From Pseudomonas reidholzensis (lineage in GTDB: Bacteria; Pseudomonadota; Gammaproteobacteria; Pseudomonadales; Pseudomonadaceae): a DNA stretch of 64,000 nucleotides. Positions 8,237-15,964 of this stretch are shown here, piece by piece. A model generated the notes under the pieces. That model was given only the letters and a program-made list of their open reading frames with translations, had not been told where the DNA came from and ran no database searches. Both the position numbers and the translations under genes were made by a program. Each line of letters starts with the position of its first letter. Within the stretch, counting starts at the first letter, position 1. Location of the stretch: the NCBI RefSeq assembly GCF_900536025.1, contig NZ_UNOZ01000030.1:434001-498000 (forward strand), given 5' to 3'.

Positions 8237-10719
8237 CCCTGCGCACGCTGCTCGCACCTTTTGGCCTGGCCCTGCTCGGCGTCGCCGGGGTTGGCCTGGC
8301 ACTGGGCCTGGACAGCTACTGGCTGTTGATCCTGACCTTGTACGCCCTGGCGGTGACGGTCGGTGTCGGCCTGAATATCCTGATCGGCTTGTCTGGGCAG
8401 ATGTCCTTCGGGCATATCGCCTTCTACGCCATTGGCGCCTACCTGTCAGCGCTGCTGACCCTGGGCGGCCTGCCGCTGGCGGCTGCCCTGCCGCTGGCCA
8501 GCCTGGGCTGCGCGCTGTGCGGCGGGCTGCTGGCGATCCCCGCGTTGCGGGTCAGCGGGCCGTACCTGGCGATGATCACCATTGCCTTTGCGCTGGTGGT
8601 GCACAACGGCTTGATCGAATGGCGCAGCGTGACCGGCGGCGCCAATGGCCTGATGGGCATCCCCTTGCCGGAGCTCGGCGCGGTCGACCCTGCGGTGTTG
8701 CTGGCACTGGCCGCCGTCGGGCTGATGCTGGCGGCGCTGGCCTTCTACGGGAGCCTGCAACGCAGCGGCTGGGGCCTGGCCATGCGGGCGGTAAAGGCGT
8801 CAGAGATCGCCGCCCGCTCGCTGGGGGTCAATCCGGTGCAGACGCGCACCCTGGCCTTTGCCTTGTCGGCCGGCCTGGCCGGCGCGGCGGGTGCGCTGGT
8901 GGCGCCGGTGCTGATGTTCATCAACCCGGCGGCGTTCCCGTTTTCGCAGTCGATCCTGTTCGTCCTGGCGGTGATCGTCGGCGGTGCCGGTACCCTGTTC
9001 GGGCCGGTGCTCGGCGCACTGGTGATCGTCTTGCTGCCGGAGCTGCTGGCGGACTTTGCCGAGTACCGCCTGCTGGCGTTCTCGGTGTTGCTGCTGGCGG
9101 TGCTGTGGGCGGCCCCGCGTGGGGTGCTCGGCAGCCTCGGCCGGCGCTTCTGGCGGCCGCGCCAGGAGCCGGTCACGGCCAGTGTCGACAGCGCCGTGCT
9201 GCGCGCGTTCTTCAGCGCGCGTGCACCGCGCGGCCTCAAGGTCGAGGGCATCGGCATCCGCTTTGGCGGCGTGCAGGCGGCGCAGGAGGTCAGCCTGGAG
9301 GCCCTGCCCGGCAGCATCACCAGCCTGATCGGCCCCAATGGTGCCGGTAAATCCACGGTATTGAACATGATCAGCGGGTTCTATACGCCCGACAGCGGCG
9401 CCATCACGCTGGGCGCCGAGCTGGCCGGCCAGCCCGCCTGGCGGATCGCCCGCGCCGGCATCGCCCGCACCTACCAGACCACCCAGCTGTTTGGCGAACT
9501 GAGCGTGCTGGAGAACCTGCTGGTGGCCTTCCAGGAGGGCGCCATCGAACGCCCGTGGCCGTGCCAGCAAGCGACGCGCAAGGCCATGGCCGTGCAGCTG
9601 TTGGCCCTGGTCGGCTATCGCGGCAACCTGCACGTGGCCGCCGACGACCTGCCGCATGTCGACCGGCGCCTGGTGGAAATCGCCCGGGCGCTGGCCACCC
9701 GGCCGCAGGTGCTGCTGCTCGACGAGCCGGCCGCCGGCCTGGGCCGCCAGGACACCGATCGCCTGGCCACGCTGCTGCAACGATTGGCCGGGTTCAACCT
9801 GGCGGTGATCCTGGTCGAACACGACATGCCGCTGGTGATGGCGGTGTCCGAGCGGCTGCTGGTGCTCGACGCCGGCAAACCGATCGCCTGGGGCACGCCG
9901 GAGCAGGTGCGCAGCGACCCGCGGGTCATCGCCGCCTACCTGGGCGGCACCCAGTACCAGGCGCGGCCGCGTGCGCAGGCCTGGGCCGGCTCGCGCGATG
10001 CGGTGCTGCACGTGCGCAACCTGGCCATCGACTACGGCGCCGCGCCGGTGGTCGAAGGCGTCGACCTGGTGGTCAACCCAGGCGAGCTGATCGCCATCCT
10101 CGGCGCCAACGGTGCGGGCAAGTCGAGCATCCTCCAGGCGCTCGCGGGGCTGCACCGCCCGCGCGACGGCAGCATCGTCCTGGACAACCGCAGCATCGAC
10201 ACGCTCGATGCCAGCCAGATCGCCCGCCTGGGGCTGGCCCTGGTGCCCGAAGGTCGGCAGTTGTTCGGCCAGCTCAGCGTGCGGGAAAACCTCCTGCTGG
10301 GGGCCAACGTACGCCAGGATGCCGTGGATGCCGAGGCCGAAATCGAGGCAATCCTGGCGCGCTTCCCGCGGTTGCGCGATCGCATCGACAGTGCGGCCGG
10401 GCTGCTCTCGGGCGGGGAACAGCAAATGGTCGCGATCGGCCGTGGGCTGATGGCCAAGCCGCGCATCCTGCTGCTCGACGAACCTTCGCTGGGCCTCTCG
10501 CCAGCGATGATCGGCGAGCTGTACGACGCACTCGCCGCGCTGCGCGATGAAGGCGTGACGCTGCTGTTGGTCGACCAGATGGCCAACCTGGCACTGCAGG
10601 TGGCCGACCGTGCCTATGTGCTGGAGACCGGCCGGATCGTCAAGCAAGGCAGTGCCGAGGCGCTGCGCGGTGACCCCCAACTGGAAGCGGCTTATCTCGG
10701 CGCAGGAGCGGCAGCATGA
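8233..10719 (+). CDS. Fused LivM permease - LivG ATPase - LivF ATPase
   Basis: This 828-residue polypeptide joins three normally separate subunits. Residues 1-300 form a LivM permease (GLNILIGLSGQMSFGHIAFY; VIVGGAGTLFGPVLGALVIV). Residues about 330-575 are a LivG ATPase (Walker A GPNGAGKS, Walker B LLLDEPAAGLG). Residues about 590-825 are a LivF ATPase (Walker A GANGAGKSS, signature LSGGEQQMV, Walker B LLLDEPSLGLSP). The LivG signature motif is degenerate: DDLPHVDRRLVEIARAL replaces the usual LSYGxQR. The start at 8233 overlaps the LivH stop, and the frame is continuous with no stop. LivM-LivG fusions are known; the triple fusion is less usual. It completes the importer with the genes at 6179 and 7367. 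Confidence 0.9.
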   Translation: MTLRTLLAPFGLALLGVAGVGLALGLDSYWLLILTLYALAVTVGVGLNILIGLSGQMSFGHIAFYAIGAYLSALLTLGGLPLAAALPLASLGCALCGGLLAIPALRVSGPYLAMITIAFALVVHNGLIEWRSVTGGANGLMGIPLPELGAVDPAVLLALAAVGLMLAALAFYGSLQRSGWGLAMRAVKASEIAARSLGVNPVQTRTLAFALSAGLAGAAGALVAPVLMFINPAAFPFSQSILFVLAVIVGGAGTLFGPVLGALVIVLLPELLADFAEYRLLAFSVLLLAVLWAAPRGVLGSLGRRFWRPRQEPVTASVDSAVLRAFFSARAPRGLKVEGIGIRFGGVQAAQEVSLEALPGSITSLIGPNGAGKSTVLNMISGFYTPDSGAITLGAELAGQPAWRIARAGIARTYQTTQLFGELSVLENLLVAFQEGAIERPWPCQQATRKAMAVQLLALVGYRGNLHVAADDLPHVDRRLVEIARALATRPQVLLLDEPAAGLGRQDTDRLATLLQRLAGFNLAVILVEHDMPLVMAVSERLLVLDAGKPIAWGTPEQVRSDPRVIAAYLGGTQYQARPRAQAWAGSRDAVLHVRNLAIDYGAAPVVEGVDLVVNPGELIAILGANGAGKSSILQALAGLHRPRDGSIVLDNRSIDTLDASQIARLGLALVPEGRQLFGQLSVRENLLLGANVRQDAVDAEAEIEAILARFPRLRDRIDSAAGLLSGGEQQMVAIGRGLMAKPRILLLDEPSLGLSPAMIGELYDALAALRDEGVTLLLVDQMANLALQVADRAYVLETGRIVKQGSAEALRGDPQLEAAYLGAGAAA

Positions 10720-11963
10720 GTGCACTGGAACTGATCAACGTGCGCCTGGGTGAAGGCCCGGCGCTCACCCGTCTGCTGATCGAAGACGGCCACTTCGTCA
10801 GCCGTTTGCGTCAACCGGCCGAGGTCCTCGACCTCGATGGCCGCTTGGTCCTGCCTGGCCTGATCGAGACCCACCTGCACCTGGACAAGGCCTGCATCCT
10901 GTCGCGCTGCCAGTTGCGCGAGGGCACCCTGGCCGAAGCCATTGCCCAGACCCGGCTGGCCAAGGCCGAGTTCACCGAGGCCGATGTCTATGCCCGCGGC
11001 GCGGCCGTGCTCGAACAGGCCATCGTCCAGGGCACCACGCACATTCGCACCCATGTCGAGATCGACCCGGGCATCGGCCTCACCGGCCTGCGTGCGATCC
11101 GCCGGCTGCAAGCCGACTACGCCTGGGCGGTGACCCTGGAGATCTGCGTGTTCCCCCAGGAAGGCATGCTCGACAACCCCGGCACCGAGGCCCTGCTCTG
11201 CCAGGCGCTGGACGCAGGCGCCGAGGTGCTCGGCGGCTGCCCGTATACCGACGGCGATCCGCCCGCGCAGATTCGTCGGCTGTTCGAGCTGGCGGTGGCC
11301 TACGACCGTGATCTCGACCTGCACCTGGACTTCGACCTGGAAGTGGCCGGCATGACCCTGCCCGAAGTGATCCGCTGCACGCACCAGCACGGCTGGCAGG
11401 GCCGGGTCACGGTCGGCCATGCGACCAAGCTCTCGGCGTTGCCCCAGGCGCAGCTGCTGAGCATGGGCCGGGCGTTGGCCGAGGCTGGCGTGCAGGTGAC
11501 CTGCCTGCCTTCTACCGACCTGTTCCTGACCGGGCGCGATCGCTTCGAAAACAAGCCGCGCGGCATTGCGCCGCTGGCCCAGTTGCACCAGTGCGGGGTG
11601 ACCTGCTCGCTGTCGAGCAACAATATCGGCAACCCGTTCACGCCGTATGGCGACGCGTCGCTGGTGCGCCAGGCCAACCTGTTTGCCAACGTCGCCCAGC
11701 TCGGCACCCCGCAGGAACTGCTGCTGTGCCTGGGCTGGATCTCGCGCGAGTCGGCGCGGCTGCTACGCCTTGCCCACTATGGGCTGGAACCTGGCTGCCG
11801 GGCCGACTTCGTGGTGTTCGACGCGCCGTCGCCGGCTGAAGTGATCGGCCGCATCGCGCCGCCGCTGATGGGCTTCAAGCATGGCCGGCAGACCTTCAGC
11901 CGACCCGCGGCGGAGCTGGTCCGCCCGGCATTCAGAGCCCAGCCAGCGCCTGTTGCAGGTTGA
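10716..11963 (+). CDS. Amidohydrolase, cytosine deaminase-like
   Basis: This 415-residue enzyme is of the metal-dependent amidohydrolase superfamily, cytosine deaminase/AtzC-like branch. It has an N-terminal beta-sandwich, then LPGLIETHLHLDKA (metal HxH), THIRTHVEID, DLHLDFDLE and GHATKLSALP. The position where cytosine deaminase has the catalytic Asp reads SSNNIGNPFTPYGD, so an Asn appears there. Expected chemistry is hydrolysis of a C-N bond in a cyclic amidine, amide or urea-like compound. It overlaps the ABC fusion gene by 4 bp, tying it to uptake. Its 3' end overlaps the convergent GntR regulator gene by 32 bp. The substrate is unknown. Confidence 0.85.
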   Translation: MSALELINVRLGEGPALTRLLIEDGHFVSRLRQPAEVLDLDGRLVLPGLIETHLHLDKACILSRCQLREGTLAEAIAQTRLAKAEFTEADVYARGAAVLEQAIVQGTTHIRTHVEIDPGIGLTGLRAIRRLQADYAWAVTLEICVFPQEGMLDNPGTEALLCQALDAGAEVLGGCPYTDGDPPAQIRRLFELAVAYDRDLDLHLDFDLEVAGMTLPEVIRCTHQHGWQGRVTVGHATKLSALPQAQLLSMGRALAEAGVQVTCLPSTDLFLTGRDRFENKPRGIAPLAQLHQCGVTCSLSSNNIGNPFTPYGDASLVRQANLFANVAQLGTPQELLLCLGWISRESARLLRLAHYGLEPGCRADFVVFDAPSPAEVIGRIAPPLMGFKHGRQTFSRPAAELVRPAFRAQPAPVAG

Positions 11964-12627
11964 CCTCTGGTGCTGCGGACTCCTCGAGGGCCAACTGGCC
12001 CTCGAGTTCGTTCAGGTGCTCGATCATCTCGCCCACGGCACGCTCGGTATCGCCGAGGCGCAACGCCTCGATCACCGCCTGGTGCTCGTCGGAGGCACAC
12101 GGCGGGCTGTCGCCGCGCTGGTAAAGGGCGACGATCAGCGAACTGCGCACCATCAGGTTGCCGAGGATATCGGCCAGCACCTGGTTGCCGCAGACCACCC
12201 CGAGCATCAGGTGAAACTCGCTCAGTTCGCGGACGATCGCCTGGCGGTCGGTGCTCGCCGTTGCCTCGCGCTCGTTGCGCATGTGCTGGTCGATACGCGC
12301 CTGGTGCTCACGGATATGCGCCGGGCTGATCGCCTCGACGATGGCCCGCTCGACCGCCCGCCTAGCAGCAAAGATCTCTCGTGCTTCACGGGCGCTCGGC
12401 TGGGCCACGGTGGCGCCGCGGTTGGGCTCGATGTCGACGATGCGTTGCATGGCCAGGCGTTGCAGGGCCGCCTGGACATGGTTGCGGTTGGCCTGCAGGG
12501 TCTCGACGATCTGCGCCTCGACCAGCCGCGCGCCGGGGCGCAACCGATGCTGGGCAATGGCTTTGGCGAGCATCTCGGCGATGCGCTGGACTTCCTGTTG
12601 CTTGCTGCTGACCGTCTTGCCGTTCAT
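11932..12627 (-). CDS. GntR-family transcriptional regulator, FCD subfamily
   Basis: This 231-residue regulator has an N-terminal winged helix (about 10-75; AIAQHRLRPGARLVEAQIVE, VQAALQRLAMQRIVDIEPNR) and a C-terminal helical FCD ligand domain. The latter carries the likely metal-binding FHLMLGVVCGN and DEHQAVIEALRLGD. FCD regulators usually repress catabolic genes and are released by a pathway metabolite. It lies inside the cluster it probably controls, convergent with the amidohydrolase gene and upstream, on the same strand, of nothing else. The paired TTGCTAGCAA sites at both ends of the cluster are its candidate operators; none is visible at its own start. Confidence 0.9.
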   Translation of the reverse strand: MNGKTVSSKQQEVQRIAEMLAKAIAQHRLRPGARLVEAQIVETLQANRNHVQAALQRLAMQRIVDIEPNRGATVAQPSAREAREIFAARRAVERAIVEAISPAHIREHQARIDQHMRNEREATASTDRQAIVRELSEFHLMLGVVCGNQVLADILGNLMVRSSLIVALYQRGDSPPCASDEHQAVIEALRLGDTERAVGEMIEHLNELEGQLALEESAAPEVNLQQALAGL

Positions 12628-12701
12628 CGAAACCTCGAAACCCTCACAGGCGTTGGGCCGGCATTATCCGCCCGGCCCGCCGTGGCGGCAAATCCGCCGT
12701 T

Positions 12702-14261
12702 TCAATCGGCCTGGCCGAGGGCGCTGCCCTGGCTGCGTGGGTCGTAGGCGGCGCACTTGCCGCCGGTGGCGTCGATGGCAATGACCCCGGCCAGGCCCAT
12801 CAGCGGGCTGAGCGGCGGCGTGGTCTGGGTCTCGTGGCCCATGGCAGCCAGGCCGTGCAGCACCGGCGCGCCGATATCGGCCTCGAGCTTGAGGTTGTCG
12901 GTGCTGTCGAAGAAGCTGCGGCCGAGCAGGAAGCGCGGTGCACGCAGTGCCGCGGGCGGGGTTTGCTGGAAGTCGATCAGTTGGGTCGCCAGGACCATCT
13001 GCGTCTGCGGCTGGCCATCTCCGCCCTGGGTGCCGAAGAACCAACGCCGGCCGTCATCGGCCAGGTACGCCGAAGGGTTGAGGGTGTGTGCGGGGCGCTT
13101 GCCAGGGGCCCAGGCGTTGGCATGCCCAGGGTCGGGGTTGAAGCCCGCCGCGCGGTTGTGCCAGAGGATGCCGGTATCGCCCAGCACACAGCCGGAGCCG
13201 AAGTCGTGGAACAGGCTCTGGATCAGGCAGGCGCTGCGCCCGGCGCTGTCAGTGGTGGCCATCCACACGGTGTCGGCGGGTTGACCCGTTTCGCCCCACG
13301 GGGCTGCGCGCTGTTCATCGAGCATCACCGGCGGCTGGGCGAGGCTGTGCAGGAAGTCCCAATCGCTGGAGCGCGGGTCGTGCAGTTGCTGGTTGCGCTG
13401 CAGCAGGCCGTGTTTGATCGCTTCGACCAGCAGGTGGTAGTACCGCGGGGTGCCGTTTTCACCCAGGTTGACGCCCTCCAGTGCCGCCATGGCGCGCAGC
13501 GTATACAGGCCCTGTGTCGGGGGCGCCACGTTGTACAGCCGACCCTGGCGGTAGCGGATCGAGATCGGCGCTTGCTGATAGGCGCGGGTGGCGGCGAGGT
13601 CATTGGCGGTCAGGCCGCAGCCCAAGTCATCGAAGGCTGCGTGGAAGGCCTGGGCCAGCTCACCGTGGTAGAAGTCTTCGGGCCCGCGGCGCGCCAGCTG
13701 TTCCAGGCTGTTGGCCAACTGTGGTTGGCGCAGCCGATCACTGGCCTGCAGCCATTGCCCTTGCGGTTTGCACAGCGCCTGCAGGCTGGGCAAGGTGTCG
13801 ATCAGGCTGCTGCGTTGCGCCTGCCAGAACAGCTGCGAGGCCGAGACCTCGATGCCCTCGCGGGCCAGCCCGGCCGCACCGGTCAGCAGGTCGCCCCAGC
13901 CCATCCGCGAACCCCACTGTTCACTAAGGGCTTTCGCGTGGGCCCAACTGGCCAGGGCGCCGGCCGTGGTGGCCACTGACGCGGGGCCGCGCAGGCTGAT
14001 CGCGCCCGCCTCCGGCAAGCGTGCGCCGGCCTGGCCGATCCCGATGATGGTGCGTACCTGGTCGTCGTGCACCAACCACAGTGCATCGCCGCCCAGGCCG
14101 GTCATGTGCGGGTAGACCGCCGCCAGCACCGCACTGGCGGCCAGCATGGCGTCGATGGCGGTGCCCCCGCCGTCAAGCACTTCAAGGCCTGCGGCGCTTG
14201 CCAGGGGATGGGGCGTACAGAGCACGCCGCCGCGAGAATGGGCGACCAGGGATGGATTCAT
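12702..14261 (-). CDS. Gamma-glutamyltransferase-family protein
   Basis: This 519-residue protein belongs to the N-terminal nucleophile gamma-glutamyltranspeptidase family. The large subunit starts with GGVLCTPHPLASAAGLEVL and DGGGTAIDAMLAASAVLAAV. The presumed autocleavage/nucleophile Thr is in DTVWMATTDSAG (about residue 345), and the small subunit has GTQGGDGQPQTQ. No signal peptide is visible, unlike classical periplasmic GGT, so it is probably cytoplasmic, like YwrD-type members. The ATG at 14261 has AAGGAG 7 nt upstream; an upstream in-frame TTG is inferior. A TTGCTAGC half of the regulon operator overlaps its start and ribosome site. It may hydrolyse a gamma-glutamyl amide intermediate. 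Confidence 0.85.
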   Translation of the reverse strand: MNPSLVAHSRGGVLCTPHPLASAAGLEVLDGGGTAIDAMLAASAVLAAVYPHMTGLGGDALWLVHDDQVRTIIGIGQAGARLPEAGAISLRGPASVATTAGALASWAHAKALSEQWGSRMGWGDLLTGAAGLAREGIEVSASQLFWQAQRSSLIDTLPSLQALCKPQGQWLQASDRLRQPQLANSLEQLARRGPEDFYHGELAQAFHAAFDDLGCGLTANDLAATRAYQQAPISIRYRQGRLYNVAPPTQGLYTLRAMAALEGVNLGENGTPRYYHLLVEAIKHGLLQRNQQLHDPRSSDWDFLHSLAQPPVMLDEQRAAPWGETGQPADTVWMATTDSAGRSACLIQSLFHDFGSGCVLGDTGILWHNRAAGFNPDPGHANAWAPGKRPAHTLNPSAYLADDGRRWFFGTQGGDGQPQTQMVLATQLIDFQQTPPAALRAPRFLLGRSFFDSTDNLKLEADIGAPVLHGLAAMGHETQTTPPLSPLMGLAGVIAIDATGGKCAAYDPRSQGSALGQAD

Positions 14262-14291
14262 TGCTAGCTCCTTTTTGGATATTGCTAGCAA
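14261..14291. promoter_or_regulatory. Paired TTGCTAGCAA operator at the gamma-glutamyltransferase gene
   Basis: TTGCTAGCTC (14261-14270, 8 of 10 bases) and the perfect TTGCTAGCAA (14282-14291) repeat the spacing of 21 bp seen at 6133-6163. The bases after the perfect copy (TCAG) are also the same at both loci. The first copy overlaps the Shine-Dalgarno and start codon of the minus-strand gene at 14261. A bound GntR/FCD protein would block transcription elongation or initiation here. Confidence 0.7.
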
Positions 14292-14330
14292 TCAGCAAGG
14301 ATCGTTCCTGTTTTGCGCGTGCTGTCGCTA

Positions 14331-14419
14331 TCGCGGGACAAGCCCGCTCCCACGTAGTCCGCGCCGAGCCCAAAACTCGGGCCTTGCAGGGACCTTGTGG
14401 GAGCGGGCTTGCCCCGCGA
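14331..14419. repeat. REP inverted pair
   Basis: The arms 14331-14353 (TCGCGGGACAAGCCCGCTCC) and 14397-14419 are near-perfect complements across 43 bp and carry the P. putida REP core. The pair sits between the aldehyde dehydrogenase 3' end and the gamma-glutamyltransferase operator, the expected intergenic location for REP sequences. Confidence 0.9.
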
Positions 14420-14523
14420 AAGCGTCAGTGCAGGCTGCACAATCCTTAACTGTCTGGCATTGGGACAAGCCCGCGATAGTTTCAGCACAGGCAGCCAGCG
14501 TTAACGCTAATGAATAAAAACGC

Positions 14524-15963
14524 TTAGCCCTGGATGTAGACCACCTGGGTACGGGTGAACTCATACAACCCATGCTTGCCATCCGCGCCGCCGACGCCTG
14601 ACTTGCGCGCCCCCGCGTGGAAGCCCTGCATGGCCTCGAAGTTCTCCCGGTTGATGTAAGTCTCGCCGAAATCGATCTCGCGGCTGGCTTTGAGGGCGGC
14701 GTTGAGGTCGCGGGTATAGATCGACGAGGTCAGCCCGTACTCGCTGTCATTGGCCAGGGCGATCGCTTCGTCCAGGTCATCGATCACCTGGATCGGCAAC
14801 ACCGGGCCGAAAATCTCCTTGCGCATGATCTCCATGTCCGCCGAGCAGCCGGCGAGCACCGTCGGTTGGTAATGGAAACCGGCGCCCAGGTCGGCCACCT
14901 GCCCGCCCGTCACCAGCTGGGCGCCCTGCCCGACCGCCGTGCGGACCATCTGCGCCACCTTGTCGAGGCCGGCGCGGTTGATCAGCGGCCCCATGTCCAG
15001 GTCTGCCTGTTGCGAAGGGTCGCCATAGCGCGTGGCGGCCATGGCGTGGGCCACCTTGTCGATGAACGCGTCGGCCACCTTGCGCTCGACGTAGACCCGC
15101 TCGGCGCAGTTGCACACCTGGCCGGTGTTGATTACCCGCGAGGCGACAATGGCGCGCACGGCAAGGTCCAGATCGGCATCGGCGAGGACAATCGCCGGCG
15201 CCTTGCCGCCCAGTTCGAGGTTGAGCTTGGTGATGTTGGGCGCCGCCGCCGCCATGATCCGTGCCCCGGTGGCGACGCTGCCGGTAAAGCTGATCAGGTC
15301 AATGCCGGCGTGGCTGGACAAGCCATGGCCGACACTCGCACCGCTGCCGCCGACCACATTGAACACCCCGGCCGGCAGGTCGGTCTCGGCCACCAGCTTG
15401 GCGAACTCATAGCAGTTGATCGGCGTTTCTTCGCTGGGCTTGATGACGATGGTGTTGCCGGTCACCAGGGCCGGGGCCATCTTGCGGGCGATCAGGAAGA
15501 ACGGGAAGTTCCACGGCAGGATCCCCGCCACCACCCCCAGCGGCTTGCGCAGCAGGAAGATGTGCTCGTTGGCGCGGTCGCTGGTCAGCACCTCGCCTTC
15601 AAGGCGCCGTGCCCACTCGGCCATGTAGTCCAGGTAATCCGCGGTGAAGTTGACTTCGACCAGCGCCAGGCCGGCGACCTTGCCCTGCTCCTGGGTGATG
15701 ATCCGCGCCAGGCGCTCGGCATTCGCCCGTACCTTGGCGGCGATCTGCCGCAAGTAGCCGGCGCGCTCGATGGCCGGCGTCGCCGCCCAGCCCTTTTGTG
15801 CCTTGCGCGCGGCGCCAATCGCCTGTTCGACCTGCTCGGCGGGCGACTCGGGCACCCGCCCGAGCAGCGCGGCGTTGGCCGGATTGAACACCTCGATCAG
15901 CTGCTCGCTGGCGACAAAGCGGTTGTCGATGTAGTTCTGATAGATCGTGTCGGGCATGGTCAT
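14524..15963 (-). CDS. aldA: Aldehyde dehydrogenase, AldA (lactaldehyde/glycolaldehyde) type
   Basis: This 479-residue NAD-dependent aldehyde dehydrogenase has NAD-binding GILPWNFPF and FTGSVATGARI, the catalytic Glu in LELGGKAPAIV, and the catalytic Cys in NTGQVCNCAERVYVE, a segment also found in E. coli AldA. The ATG at 15963 lies 1 nt after the stop of the quinoprotein gene and has AAGGAG 4 nt upstream. A second ATG at 15957, 10 nt from that site, is an alternative. Together with the upstream alcohol dehydrogenase it can oxidise an alcohol to its acid; the AldA-like motif favours a 2-hydroxyaldehyde such as lactaldehyde or glycolaldehyde. Substrate preference is inference. Confidence 0.88.
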   Translation of the reverse strand: MTMPDTIYQNYIDNRFVASEQLIEVFNPANAALLGRVPESPAEQVEQAIGAARKAQKGWAATPAIERAGYLRQIAAKVRANAERLARIITQEQGKVAGLALVEVNFTADYLDYMAEWARRLEGEVLTSDRANEHIFLLRKPLGVVAGILPWNFPFFLIARKMAPALVTGNTIVIKPSEETPINCYEFAKLVAETDLPAGVFNVVGGSGASVGHGLSSHAGIDLISFTGSVATGARIMAAAAPNITKLNLELGGKAPAIVLADADLDLAVRAIVASRVINTGQVCNCAERVYVERKVADAFIDKVAHAMAATRYGDPSQQADLDMGPLINRAGLDKVAQMVRTAVGQGAQLVTGGQVADLGAGFHYQPTVLAGCSADMEIMRKEIFGPVLPIQVIDDLDEAIALANDSEYGLTSSIYTRDLNAALKASREIDFGETYINRENFEAMQGFHAGARKSGVGGADGKHGLYEFTRTQVVYIQG

Positions 15964-15964
15964 C

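Noticed and set aside
8800..10725. A 641-residue minus-strand frame opposite the Liv fusion
   Set aside because: Product of high GC content; no recognisable domain, and the sense strand has two Walker A/B sets.
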